In this document: in pieces, positions 10,281 through 22,726 of the stretch
How the letters are laid out: every line of letters begins with the position of its first letter
Numbering within the stretch: the stretch's first letter is position 1
Assembly: GCA_034638255.1 (NCBI GenBank)
Contig: JAWPGT010000013.1
Span: 620,001 to 684,000, forward strand
Direction of reading: 5' to 3'
DNA: 64,000 nt
DNA from: Coprinus comatus
Taxonomy: Eukaryota > Basidiomycota > Agaricomycetes > Agaricales > Agaricaceae
Made by a program: the position numbers and the translations under genes
Notes under the pieces: generated by a model
Database searches by the model: none
Told to the model about the DNA's origin: nothing
What the model saw: the letters and a program-made list of their open reading frames with translations, nothing else

Positions 10281-11442
10281 TTATAGATGATCTGTAGGGG
10301 GTAGTGGAAAATCGTTCAGATCCACCGAAATGCTACTGAGACTGGGTCCAATAATAGGGAGTGTCATAGTACTAGGACAAGTCACCAAAACCGAGGGAAT
10401 GTGTAGAGACTGTGATTTGGGCTCAGGAGATAGCGATTCCAGCGTCAACTCCATTTCTGCTTCTTCCTGGATTGGGGCGAGGAATGTCCTGTGCGGACTC
10501 AAATTCATGAGGATACCTTTCTTTATCTCCATGCTCTGTGTTTGTGCCCTGCCAACTTCGAAAGTCATATCTTCAGCTGTAAATTCTTCCTCCAAAATAC
10601 TATATTCTCCTTCTGAATCACCATGCGGGATCGAGGTCATGGAGGACTCGCGAGTAACACCTTCGGCCGAAAACCAATCTGATTCCATTTCTGTAGTTAT
10701 TTGAGTCAAGTGGATACCATCAGGGTCTTGCTTTCCCAAAAAACCATTGAGTTTGATATTTTGGAGGAAATCTTCATCCCGGTTATCCAAGCCCAAGCTT
10801 AGATCCGATTCCGAGTATTCACAGTTTTCAAGCGCAAAACCAATTGCTCTACTGATATCTGTTTCCGCAAGCTTGATACGTTCCCCGAATTCAGAAGCCG
10901 TTGTATCTATGTAGTCGTCGTGCCTTGTATATTTTGTCGCCTTAGAGCTCGAGTCAGTAACTGGTACTTTGGTCTCGGAGGTTTTTGTCCTCTTTCCATC
11001 GTCACATTTATACTGGTCAGATTTGCGGAAAGTGTCTCTGTTCTGTATCAGATCCTTTGCTGGTCCTTGGGCACTGTTTGTCCCCTTGATATTCGTTATG
11101 CTCTTTTCCTGTGTCATTGAATTCCGACATGCCCCCTATCTTCTTGAATTTCAGTCGCGAGATGGAGAGGAATACAAGCCCACAAAGAATGCTGGAAACG
11201 ATAATGGCGAGTGCAATTGCGATAGTCGGTACGTTCGGAGACCAGATGTTTGACGGCTGTCCAGGATCTGAAGCGACTTGGGTTTGTATTAAAGAGAAAT
11301 TAAGGTCATTGACTGGATCTTGTCGCTTCTCGAATGTAGGCATAAATATAGTAGAACGAATGAGATTGAGATAGGAGTGGATGACGTATAGGAAGGTGGC
11401 AAATATGAAAGATGGGTAGCTGACAGTCTGCCTCAATAACAT
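10281..11442 (-). CDS. Putative single-pass membrane protein with acidic tail
   Basis: The ATG at 11442 starts a hydrophobic signal-like segment (MLLRQTVSYPSFIFATFLYV). A short lumenal domain (KRQDPVNDLNFSLIQTQ) and a TM helix (TIAIALAIIVSSILCGL, near 11215) follow, then about 270 residues of acidic, Ser/Glu-rich cytoplasmic tail in a different frame from the first part. The frames are joined if a GTATTC donor at about 11175 is spliced to an ATAG (40 nt) or an ACACAG (67 nt), both of which are 3n+1 long. Alternatively there is a one-base insertion in the sequence. I recognise no family. The gene lies directly upstream of the P450 on the same strand. Confidence 0.55.
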
Positions 11443-11493
11443 TCCATAACAAACTAAAAAATATATAATATACTTCTAATCTACATTGGCTCT

Positions 11494-13977
11494 TTACCGC
11501 GACACAGGTACCATCGCCCCAAATCTCTGTTGGATATCCATCAATTTCTCATGCATTCCCTTGTACTCTGAAGTCAACTTCTCAACTTCATCTACGCCTA
11601 AAAACTCGTCATCCCCAGAATCAGTGACACTCTCCGCACTTGTCTTATCTAACATCCTAACCAACGTCTGAATTTTATGCTTCTGTTGTGCTAATTTATG
11701 GTAGACACCAGCGTACGATACAAAATCCGTATCGTATCGGGCACGTAAAGCTTTTCGTTCATGTGCAGATAGGTCGGAAGTCGTATTTGTGTGTGTTTCA
11801 GCAGGGTGGTTATTATTAGTAGTCTCTGCGGAGCTAGATTTCGGTTCCGGGCGTATCTCCCCTTCGTCTTCAGATGAGGTATAGACAGGTGTTGACATTC
11901 GTCGTGATTTTGTCCCAAATTTTTGTTTCGATATGGTCACTTCACTAGAATGAGAAGAAGAGGTTCTGGTCGGAGGGGCGTATGTCTTCGAATGAGACGT
12001 GGTATGTTTATTGATTTTTGGGAGAGTAGGTGGTGAATGCTCAACCTTTACCGTCTTATTACACGGTGGTAGTTCTACATCTGGTTTCTTTGGCAAACTC
12101 AGATCTCTCTTGGCGGTGGGCGGAAGGGGAAGAGATGGAGGAGGTTCCATTTTACGACGCTTTTGTGTGGCTCGCGAGTGGTTTGTGTCATATTCCTCCT
12201 CTTCACGGCTCGCATTCTTTCGCTTGGCCAGACGAAGGCTGTCATCGGAGCGCTCACCTTCTTCCCTTTCCCCTGACCAGTCCCTTAATTTGCTACTTAT
12301 CTTTCTCGTCGGTTCGCGATCCCTGTCACTCTCAACAGTAGCTTCCCGCCGCCTCGCTCTCTCCCGTTCTCGGATTCGTTCAACATCTTTCCGTTCTCGT
12401 TCTCGTTCTCGTTCTCTCTCCCGTCGCTCGTCTCGATCCGCCTCTTTGATTTTATTATTCCACTCCCGGTCTCGGTCTCGAAGTCTATCGGATCGCTCTG
12501 AATCCGAGCCAACATAATCTTTATCCCGAAGTTTCTCAACTTTCCGACTAGAAATCGCACTTGCATTAGGTCGGGTTGATTGCGAAGGTACAGATGTCCT
12601 ATTCGAAACACTGGACCCGGCTAATTTGGATTTCCCGTGAGGTAGAGGACTTCGGTTACCCAATTCAGGGGATTCAGTTGAAGTACCCTTTTTGAATCCG
12701 GAACCAGGTGGACGTCGAACGGGAGCAGGTTTGAGAGATGGACTCATACGGCCCAAGTCATCGTCCCGATTACTGATGTTGGTTGACGGTTGTGTTGCAG
12801 CAAGTAGGCCCTCATTCTTTACCATTATCTCCACTCCATCCTTGCGATTTTTAACTTTCTTCTCCTTAGCGGATGTAGAAGTAATGCCTCGCTTAGGTTC
12901 CGATTGTGCAATCTTTGAGGAACTATTTCCATTGGAAATTTGCCTGCTGGGAATGCTGGATTGGGTAGATGTGCTAGGTTGCTGCATATAACTCCAAACG
13001 GGATCGCTTTCCGGAATTCTTAGAGTACGAAGAGCAAGTCTAGCCTTTCTGGCCATGCTGAGACGTTCGCTGTCTTTCAAGTTGGGATATTCGTAAGGTC
13101 GGACCTCCAAATAGGATTTATTTTTCAATTGATAAACATCATCTTTCTTCGAGGACTTTGCCGTTGGCACAGGCTCAGCAATCTGAGAGAGAATTGAGTA
13201 AATAACAAAAAATGCGCATATCAATCACACCTCTGACAGTAGAGCAAGAATATCGCGCTTCCCAGAAGCTGTACAGTCTTTTCCTCCCACGGCTTGGACT
13301 ACGTCTTGGGGTGGTGTGGTTTCCTTGATAGCAATGAATTTGATCATGCGGGATCGCAGAGCCTGCAGGGATTCTTTGCTCCTTTGTGTCAAAGAAGGAG
13401 CTGGTGAAGCTCTTTGAGTCACGGGAGGGGGAGGGGGAATGGGACGACCAGACTTATTATTATTGATGAACATGGGTGCAGGATCTTTTTTCCTCTTTGT
13501 ATTCTGGATATCAGGAGGAGTTTCTATGAATTTGGTAGTACGGCCAGCGCGTTCCTTTTCGGCATCAATGGTACTTGCTCGAACTTTGTCAGATATCCTG
13601 TCGTCTAATTGTCTCTCGACAGAGAAGTTGCCTATCACATTCGCATAAAGTTTGAGGGGAGTGTTCTTCTTTGTTGCTGAGGAGGTCCGGAGATAAAGAT
13701 CATGATGTGGAGAGCTGCCCGGTGCGGATGTGACTGGGAAAAAGGTATCACCTATTTGGATACCCTGTGGCAGGTCAGACAATGCGCAAGCCGATGAGAT
13801 GTGGGAACATACTGGATTGTCTGAGAACTGGAAGTGAAGCTGTGGAAATGATTCAAGGAGGTCGAGTGTTTTCTCGGACATGCGGATGAGCATGGCCTGT
13901 TTGGGGCGTGACTGGGAGGTCTCGCCCGGCTTTGAGTAGCCCAGGAGGGACAAAGTGTTGTCGACAGGGAGTGGCAT
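11494..13977 (-). CDS. ELL1: RNA polymerase II elongation factor ELL
   Basis: ELL suppresses Pol II pausing, usually with an EAF partner, in the nucleus. Exons are 13977-13813, 13764-13231 and 13182-11494. The N-terminal ELL domain includes the winged-helix-like part (LRSRMIKFIAIKETTPPQ, DCTASGKRDILALLSEIAEP) and the short conserved tail (KNKSYLEVRPYEYPNLKDSE). A long charged, disordered middle is rich in RE/RD dipeptides. The C-terminus is an occludin/ELL homology domain (YDTDFVSYAGVYHKLAQQ ... LTSEYKGMHEKLMDIQQRF). The length, 790-800 aa, exceeds animal ELL because of the middle region. The assignment rests on domain order and pattern. I see no EAF gene in the window. Confidence 0.85.
12361..12440 (-). 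repeat. Arg-Glu codon repeat inside ELL
   Basis: A simple TCTCGT/TCGTTC-type repeat on the plus strand encodes runs of alternating Arg and Glu (RERERERE) in the disordered middle of ELL. It also creates a spurious plus-strand reading frame. Confidence 0.8.
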
Positions 13978-14116
13978 AGTGGTGGTGAAAGGAAGAAAGG
14001 AGGTCGGGGAGGTCTAGAAATAAAGAACAAAAGAACAAGGGTATATGGGGGCAGTGCCAAGACTGCAGCTGTGGTGTGAAACTGGAGTAGTATTTGTGCT
14101 TGTTGATTCTAATCTA

Positions 14117-15224
14117 CTACTGTCTGACGTTTTCTTCCAGATATGTTACAAACTTATGAACGATACTCTCCTCAGACCAATCCACTGCCCCTTTCTCTGT
14201 CGTTCCCAATGTTATAGCTTTTTTGTGGATCGTAACAAATTGCCTTTTCAGTCGCTGTAGCTCGGACAAGGTAATATTCCGGTCTGGTAGGGAGACAATG
14301 GCTTTGATGTTGCCCAGCACCACATTGATTAGGTCTCCAGTCTGCCCATTAGTGCGTTCAGCCATGATTGCTGAGACCATGGAAGTGGTAGTCTGTTCCA
14401 ATACATGTAAGGCATCAATTGGGGCCTTTACAGCCTGCCTCTCTGGTTCAGTAGCGCCTGTCTTTGGAAATTAAGAACACTGACATTAAGTGTGCCGGAG
14501 TTGGGAGGTTTGATGTTCCCTTTGGTTATGGCATCCCAGATCTGATCAGTGGGGAGCCCTTTGTCCGACCACAGTACTGTGAACAAGGGCGAATCCCATC
14601 TAACCATCGAAGATGGTTCCTCATAACGCAGACAAAGGTTATCAAGCCTGCAAAAAAAAATTAGATTTTTCGGATTACAGAAAAAGACCAACACACGTCT
14701 CGTCTGTATATTTATGGCCATCTTGGCGTTCGCCGTTCCGCTGTCTACAAAGATCAGGTGTAGCAACGACATAGAGCTACGTTTTCATTTGTGAATTAAT
14801 GGTAGCGAAACGAGAAAAGCACAGCAACGAACTGTACAAACTCGAACTTTTGCTTCTCGTGCAGCACAGTAAAGCTGATAACGGAAACCCTTGATGTAAT
14901 TTAGAGAATCAAGAATCACAATCTTGTTCAGGGCGAGGGCCCGTTGAACTGCAGTGAAGAGTGCACCCCGTGCAGGTTTTTCAGAGCGACTTTCTGAAAA
15001 AATGGGATTCAGCCATCGATTGCAAGCATATATAGTCGGAACCCTGGCTTGCCATCATAGGCTGATCTGGAGAGTCCCAGCGAGTCATCAGAGATGATTT
15101 CAATTTGCTGGAAGACTGCATCATAGCCGGGAGCATGCAACTTGGACTGCAGAAAGTCATGCAGTTGGTTTGTGCGTGATGATTTCCCAGAGACAGGATA
15201 ACCAGAAATGGTGATGAGAGCCAT
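14117..15224 (-). CDS. KTI12: Kti12, Elongator-associated P-loop protein
   Basis: Kti12 is a PSTK-like ATPase that works with Elongator in modifying tRNA wobble uridine. The P-loop (ISGYPVSGKSS) is at residues 5-15. SDDSLGL, SRSEKPARGALFTAVQRAL and VILDSLNYIKGFRYQLYC are family hallmarks, followed by VVATPDLC, LDNLCLRYEEPSSMVRWDSP and the C-terminal tRNA-binding helical region. There are four introns. The first (15052-14994) has a GC donor: joining GAT-G to AA-AGT is the only phase that preserves SAYDESRSEKPARG. The last intron (50 nt) removes the frame break near 14470. The stop is at 14117. It starts 658 bp from the divergent RhoGAP gene. Confidence 0.92.
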
Positions 15225-15882
15225 GCAGGTGGTTGGAGACAGAGATATATTGCAGCTAAATAATCTCTAAATACTAAATCCTGTATAATCAGGAAAGGTT
15301 TCCAAAAATTGCTGAAGGCCGAAGCCAACAGACGGGTTCGGATGTGTAATTTGCAATTAGCAAAAGACTGTGCCTCGGTAAAGACCTCACTGGCGACAGT
15401 ACATGCCCGAGCACAAGAGATGAAGAACCAGTCACGCAGGACCAAAGCTTATAAAGGGCGGTATCTGCGCACGGACCATATATTGATGGCAAGCCAAAAG
15501 TGGTAGGAAGCCCATCTGATGACTCCAGCAAGCTAAAAGAATGACAGGATCAAGAACGCAGAGCTCGTGTGATGGCAAGAGAGCAATATGCTTGTATGGA
15601 GAGAGGCTGGAGGTAGCTATGGCGCTGTAGACCACAAAAAGAATGGATTGAATTGAGTGTATCTGTGACGACGTGACGCGCTCGCGAAGGAGACAACTGT
15701 TGCTATAATATATTCCACCGACTCTCCTCCACATCGCTTCAACCATCAGTCCGAGCTTAACGTCCTGCTCTGCACCATCCGCACTCTCACCCCCACCCCC
15801 ACTGCAGCCCACACTGGCGGTCCTTCTTCGCACACGTCTCCTGTAATTTCCCGCCTGACGACCACTTACGTTGGTTTCATCA
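15225..15882. other. Intergenic, KTI12 / RhoGAP divergent region
   Basis: These 658 bp lie between two divergent starts and presumably hold both promoters and 5' leaders. There is a pyrimidine-rich stretch at 15720-15840 just before the RhoGAP start. The open frames present on both strands show no domain, no start context and no splicing into neighbours. Confidence 0.5.
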
Positions 15883-18800
15883 ATGGCTGCTACATCTCAT
15901 AACAACCGCCCACTTCCCGACTCTCAGCAGTACTATGCAGACACCTATGCATTCAACGATAGATTATGTCCAGGTTGTAATACGTCGGCGATCAGCGACA
16001 ACGATGGACTTGTGGTAGCATTTGGGTCAGTTTCTTCTCAATGTTTATGCAAGTCATAACGCGCCATTGATCCCGAGTCTTTATGAAATCAAATCTAACG
16101 AACTTGGTGTCATATAGTCAATCATTCTTTCATGTTGCCTGCTTCAAGTGCGCAAAGTGTGGTAACCAGGTTACTGCAGACACCAACTTACTCTTGTTGA
16201 CCGATGGCTCACCTATTTGCGCCAATTGCTCATATCTCTGTAATGTCTGCCATAACCCTATTCTCGATGAGGCTATCATGGCAGGAGACGATTCGTATCA
16301 CGCCCACTGCTTCAACTGCAGAGTTTGCAAAAATCGCATTGATGAACTCAAGTTTGCTAAAACGAGTCAGGGCATATATTGTATGTCCTGTCACGATGAA
16401 CGGGTGGAAAAGATCCGTAGATACACCGAGAGAAAGGCCGAGCGCGAGCGCAATGGTGGAAGTGCTAATATGAGGTCGCGGGATCGTGAAGCTCGAAATC
16501 ACCATCAAGAACTCAGTGTGCGTTTCTTAGCATTCAACCAAATACCCCACACTTATCAATAACAATATCTCCAGCCAGGCAAGGACTCTGCTTCTCGGCC
16601 GTCCTCATCCAGGTCCCAAGGTAACTTGTCCGCAAATACACCCCAGGATGTTTCACGACCAAGTACCGCACGTAGTACGGATGGCTCGATGTATGCACGA
16701 CCATCCACCAAGCCCAGGGGACCTCTTGCACCGTATGGGCAGTCTTCACAACCGAATGACACCTCTTTACCGCTTCATCAACAATCATTCATCGTTGCTT
16801 CTCCTCAAGAACTCGACCGAACTAATCCCGTAAAATCAAACACTCTTCCCGTTCCACCTTTGTATATAAACGGAGACTCAGATACACGGCGCCGAAGTTA
16901 TGATGATGGTGTCCGCCCCTTGAACGTTTTGCTAAGCCAGAAGTTAGGGTCTGATCCCGCAGGTCTTCGACCAGATACTGCTCCAAGTAAATCGGAGGGT
17001 CTTACGGTTTCCTCGAGACAAGAAAAACGTCGTTCTATCAACCCTGGCTTGGTTCTTCCAAATATCGCAGCTGCACTTTCTGGCAATATTAATGCTACTC
17101 TATCACCTCAATCCGCCTCATTCTCCGACCAGAGATCCCAGTCAGTGACACCTCCTCCGACCAACACACAGTCATCCCGCCCTCTTTCACAAACCAGCAG
17201 TTATTACTCATTCTCTGCTCCAGCCGAAACAGGAATTGCGCGTTCTCGGTCGCCATCGATAAATATTATGGACATAGAAGATCACACGGTCATCTTGAAA
17301 CCCACTTTGCGGAACAGGCTTCAAGAGTTGCAACCTGGATCTCAAAGCCCAGTTAGTCTATCCGTTTTTATGTCCAATTTTCCTCTGATACTCAATAACA
17401 CTTATAGGTCAATAATACCCATAGGCTATCCGCTACTTCTAATCTTACGCTGGAGGAGCGCGGCTCAGCCGTGAGCTCCAGATCGAGTTCCCCTTTACAT
17501 CAAGTGGATGTTCCCCGTGGCATTGAAGACGGATCCGATTCTGATAATGCTAGTCCCTCGCTTGGTCGAGGTGGTTCTGTTCCTCCATCGCCCCCACCAA
17601 AGGATATGCATGACCAAGGAGACATCCCCATCACAAGCTTAGGTGATACCGATATCTCTCAACAAGAGCAAGACCTTTCGGATGACATGTCAGAATCATC
17701 CCCCGTGCAAAAAACATCACATACTACCTTCATTGCACCTGCACTCCCTCCAATCCGTTTCTCTTTAATTGAGAATGATTTTAGCAAGCTAGCCCAAGGT
17801 GATTTGGCCGAATTCCTCAATGCAGCACAAGGGGGTTCCGCAATGCAATCACTAGATCGCATGACTACCCTCCTAAACGAAGTGAATGGATCCCCTAGTT
17901 CTCCAAAAGCCACGGTTGATGTAGCTGTTGCAACTCCCACCTTATCCATCGCAGATAAAGATCAACAGTATGTCATCTTATGCATTATGGATAGATGGAG
18001 CGAATGACACTGAATATTTCCAAGAAATCGAAATCCAGAAGGCAATGAAAATATGATAGACAAGGATGCAAACCTAACCAAGTGAGATTGACTCCATAAC
18101 CATATTAAATACATAGAACTAATTCGCACAGCACCCCAACTCGAATTACTATTACAGAACCAGATACTGAGCAGACTACAAGCTCAGAGGCAACTGTCCC
18201 GGATACATTACGGAACCGCCTTGACGAAATCTTGAAGCAGTTACATGAACAAAGTCCTAAACAAGTTCACTTGGATGTTGAATTTGTGGAAGCTGTTATT
18301 GCAAAATTGGAGTTACAAGAGGCCGCATATACAGAACTGAAGGACAGATTTGACGGAATGAAGGTTCGTATCATGTTTGTCCACATATTCTCTTCTTCAT
18401 GATTCTGTAGAGGACAAGCAAGCATTTTATGGAAGGCCTTACTGTTGCTCAGACCGAGTATGATAAAGAACTAAAAGCTAGACGAGAAGCTGAGGCAGAG
18501 GTCACGCGCTTGCGCGTCTTGTTGTCCGGTCAAGCTGCCAAGTTGACTGCAATGTCTGGGGATGATCGGCGACAGGAGTTACGGCAACAAATGTCAAAAG
18601 AACTCAATGATAGCCTTTCTGGCTTGGAGCATCATCTATCAAGGTTAAAGCTTGAACGTGACATAACATTGGCCGAGGTGGAGGAGTTGTCTTCTACGAA
18701 GAGGTAATTCGGCTTAGCTTATTTCAGAGTTGTGGCTAATAATAACCCTCTAGCGCTGCACCTGATAAATCTCACCAATTGGGTCGCTCATTCACCAAGC

Positions 18801-20402
18801 GCATGGATACCCTCAAGAAACAGTACCAGCGCGACCTCATCCCGCTCACTGAACAACGAGAAATATTGAGCCGAGAGATTGCCGAACTCAAAGCAATTAG
18901 GGACATGTTTTTGGAAGAGACGACTGCTTTAAATGCTCGCAATGAAGAACTAGCTCAGCTCAGCCATATATATTCTCGTCGTCTCGAAGCCATACCCGAG
19001 ATGCCTATCAAGCAAAGTCCGAATATACCCATCCCTCGAAATTCCTCAGAACAGGGAAGGAGTGGATCAAATATTCAAGTCCATTCAATTGCCATTGCGC
19101 CATCATTAAGCACCTCGACGAGTAGTTCGTCAACCATGACTATTCAAGAGGAAGGAGAGCGCTTTATGAAACCACCCAGGCAGGAAAATGAAATGCATAA
19201 CACGCCTCGTAAATTCAAGTGGCCCGGAACTCGGGCAAAGGATGCGACATCCGCGGCTAATTCCATTCAGTCAATACAATCTCTAGCAGAAAGTACAGCA
19301 AATACGAAAGGCCGGGGTCATTTGGAACATAGTTTCCAGCAGTTGAGCGTATTGCGAATCACCCGATGTGATAACTGTAGTGATACATTGTGGGGGTCTC
19401 AGCTACGGTGTACAGGTATGTTTGCTACAAATGGCTTAATATACAATTCTAATACTGCTACCAAATCTAGTCTGTAACATCTCCATTCATGTTCGCTGCA
19501 TTGCTGGGGTGCAGATTTCTTGCACCCAGCAACATAGAGAGTCTCAACCGGCACTACGTCAGTTTACAAAATTCTTGTGGTATCCACGGTTTATTAACAG
19601 TTCATCTAGCTCCCTCGATGTTCGGTCGAAACCTAATCGAGCAAGTTCAAAGCGATGATCAAGGTGATGATCGACAAGTGCCGGTCATTGTTGAGAAGTG
19701 TATTGCTGCTGTTGAAGCTGTTGGTACGAGTAACATTTTGTAAAATTTTATTTCTTGGTATTAACATCGCCAATCGATAGCACTTGAATACGAGGGTATT
19801 TATCGCAAAACGGGCGGCTCTGGTCAATCGAAACTCATCACAAACCTTTTTGAGCGAGGAGATTACTCCTTTGACCTCCTTGACAACGACAAATTCACTG
19901 ATATTTGTAGCGTCACTTCCGTTCTCAAAACTTATTTCCGTTCCTTACCAAATCCACTACTTACCTTTGAACTGTATGATCAATTTGTTCAGGCTGTTAC
20001 AATCAAAGACCAGGCTTTGAAGAATAAATCTTTATCCGATCTTGTCAAACGGCTGCCAAGCGAACACTATTATACACTTCGACTATTGATGTTGCATCTT
20101 CATCGGTTTGTGATCGAGTTCATTCACAATCGGCTGTCCTGACGTGCATCTTTACAGGGTTCATGAGCGTAATGAGAAAAACTTAATGACAGGGAGGAAT
20201 TTAGGTGTTGTATTTGGACGTGAGTAATAAATTGTTACTGTGTTATGTTGTTCATGTGTTGATAACTTAATATCTTCGACCAGCAACCTTGATTCGGTCT
20301 CGAGACCCTTCTGTTGAGTTTGGCCACATGGCTGAAAGGGCACTTTTCGTGCAGTGGCTCATTGAAAATGCACCTCAATTGTTTAACGGTACCACTCCCT
20401 AA
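15883..20402 (+). CDS. LIM-LIM-coiled-coil-C1-RhoGAP protein (Rga-type)
   Basis: This is a Rho-family GTPase-activating protein with the architecture of fungal Rga proteins that control Cdc42/Rho in polarity and septation. From the N-terminus it has two LIM zinc fingers (CPGCNTSAISDNDG ... CFKCAKC; CSYLCNVC ... CFNCRVC ... CMSC). A long Ser-rich disordered part follows, then coiled coils (about 18430-18990), then a C1-type zinc finger (H..., CDNCSDTLWGSQLRC, HVRCIAG, about 19320-19530). The RhoGAP domain comes last: YEGIYRKTGGSG carries the arginine finger, followed by LKTYFRSLPNPLLTFELYD and NLMTGRNLGVVFGPTL. It ends NGTTP at 20402. There are about twelve introns. The Arg finger and the later GAP motifs are intact, so activity is expected. 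Confidence 0.92.
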
Positions 20403-20768
20403 AACCATCAATTTTTATATATGTTCTATGTTCCATTTGTACTTTTTCATCCTGGAGGTCGGCTTTCCACCCACTTTTCTTCTCATGTTATGTTAACTTC
20501 CATGATTTATTTATGTGACAGAGTTTCTAAATTCTCATAACTATCTCTGTTTTTTTGCATACTATATTCTGAATACCCCGCCCATACCCGTCGTCTTTTT
20601 TCTCTCTCTTACGGATGTATCCTAGAACTCGCTACCAAGTTTACCAGAGGTGTTTCAATATTCCTGTTTAAGAACAATTTGGACATTCGAGTCTAGTAAT
20701 ATTTCATCTCCGCTGTTAAGAAATAGAAGTGATATACAATAACAATATAACAGGTATTCTTCTTACTA
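20403..20768. other. Convergent 3' intergenic region
   Basis: These 366 bp lie between the stops of the RhoGAP and BTB genes. The sequence is AT-rich with T-runs (near 20548 and 20596) and is consistent with two 3' UTRs. I see no gene. Confidence 0.5.
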
Positions 20769-22643
20769 TTACACGTAGTACTCTCGTGACTTTTTGGGTC
20801 TGTGGGTAGCGTCAGGTTTAAGCGTACAATATAAAAAGTGACGTCGTGGACCAGTCGCTGCACTTGCAACTGCTGTTGCGGTGACACGGCCGTTGATTGG
20901 AACGCTTTCAGCACGTACGCCAAGAGAGAACATACGGTCAAAAACTATGATGTCAAATGAGAAAATAATATAAACAATAGTGGGTTTAAAGAGACATACG
21001 AGTAGCAGTGAAAGCTTTAGCACTCGCTTGACAAGCTGTCTGTGTCAGTGATAAAGGTGGGCTAACACCTTCCAATTGGCGAAGATATCGGAAGACCATG
21101 GATGGTTGTGGAGGACCTAAAAGATACGACATCAAATAATGTTACCGAGTATGGGATGATATGTGATTACCGAAACGGAATACTGCATTGTATGCCTGTC
21201 TCCATTTCTCATCTAAGAGACGAGCGCAGATAGATGGATCGGGGCAGGTCGGACACTGGATATGTGGGTTAGGTGGTGGTTTTTATTAACGAAAAAACCA
21301 ACTCACACATTGATACTCTTTATTTACTTGAGTCAGGCCGAGCTTGAGCACACGTTCGAGGAACCATGTCCTTCTATGAAACATTGAATACCACGCAGAG
21401 AACGCATAACTATGAACATACCTCTTCTCTAATTTGAGAAGTGTCTCTTTGCTGAGCGTATTTAGTTCGTGTTCTGACCATCCCCCGGGATTGTCAAGAA
21501 CAAAGCGACTTGCTTCACGATACAATTCTTCCTCTTCAAAAAGTTCTGCAATGCGCATCGCTTTGATTGGCCGGCCCGCAGCGTGCGTGATGAGGAATTT
21601 GAGACACTCTTGTTGAAGCGACATCACACAGAGTTTGTGGGAGATGTTCATAAGGCTTTCGACGTTGTTCCAAGTGATGGTACACTCCAAACTGGGAGAG
21701 CGTTGAGTATAAACCCCTGGCAAGGAAAGTAGTATACATACTGGGGGTATACAAACTTCAAGAAGTCATGAAATGTGCACGCCTGGATAAAATTAGTCAA
21801 GTGCTAAACAGGATATTAAAGTTGGTTTACCCGTTCCTCTTTGAGAACTATGACGGCATCTGGGCCATCGTTCGGTCTCCATTTGACTTTGGCATGAGCA
21901 CTAGAGACTTTGCGACTGCTAGAGTTGGAGCTCGTTGAAGGGCTCTTCTCGTGCGTTGAGTGTGGACCTGCGGATGTCCCTGAAGTTTGGCGAGACTGGC
22001 ATCTCGTGCATGAGATTTGGATTTTTTAATCTCTTTTTCTGCATTTTCAAGATCGCTGCTATCACTCTCACTTAGCTTCGCAGCGTCACTGTCGAATAAT
22101 TGATCATGATCCAAAGGGTCGGTATCTGAGGTTATAGGGGCAAATGTCATCTCTGTTTCTGCGCCTGAATCATCGCCTGGGACAGATGGTGGCTGAGAGA
22201 TGGTGATTATGGAAGACATAGACGGTGGTCTGCCTGTTTCCGACCAATGTCCACTGAGGGCAGCTTCAAAGAAAGGGGAGGCAAAGTAGAGAATTTCCTT
22301 GTGTGCCCTACACAGGGTCGGTCAGTTGTTAAGATGATACAAACAAAAAAGTTACTGACCAGAAAGTTGTGCTTTCAACAATGATCTTCACTGTACCTGG
22401 GAATTTGTTTGTCTTGGTAAAAGTCTCTTCGATCTCAATCTCTTCGCTTTCCTCGGTGCCCATCTCAGAAACTGTGTCATCCGACTCGCATTCCTGCAGA
22501 ATCCATGGCGGGGAGCCAGAGGAGCGAAAGATGCCCGAGGCTGCGGCATGCGTTTCCGTGGGTGAGCTGAGAGAAGCTATGGGCTGACTGGGCCCTCGCG
22601 AATTGCGAGCAATGAGTATGTGCGGAGGATTAGTGGCACTCAT
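20769..22643 (-). CDS. BTB/POZ domain protein with insertion in the BTB fold
   Basis: The start is the ATG at 22643 (MSATNPPHILIARN). An acidic N-terminal region precedes the first half of a BTB domain (GTVKIIVESTTFWAHKEIL, YFASPFFEAALSG). The fold is then interrupted by about 120 residues of Ser/Asp-rich, basic sequence, and resumes as PDAVIVLKEERACTFHDFL and KFVYPHLECTITWNNV with BACK-like helices (ALL/CLKFLITHAAGRPIKA, LYREASRFVLDN). The C-terminal half has a short Cys pair (CCPTCPDPSICARLL) and ends KSREYYV at 20769. About seven introns. BTB proteins commonly dimerise or bind Cul3. A specific function cannot be assigned. Confidence 0.8.
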
Positions 22644-22726
22644 TACTGATCACCATGCAGCGGTTCTGCCATTTAAGCGACTTTTTTAGGAGTGTCATAG
22701 TTATTTCTTTATTAGTCAGGGTAAAT

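Noticed and set aside
8139..13977. A secondary-metabolite cluster around the P450
   Set aside because: Neighbours are a membrane protein, ELL and KTI12; there is no synthase, transporter or tailoring enzyme.
15289..15833. Several overlapping minus- and plus-strand frames upstream of KTI12
   Set aside because: No domain, no consistent splicing, and they sit in the shared promoter and leader region.
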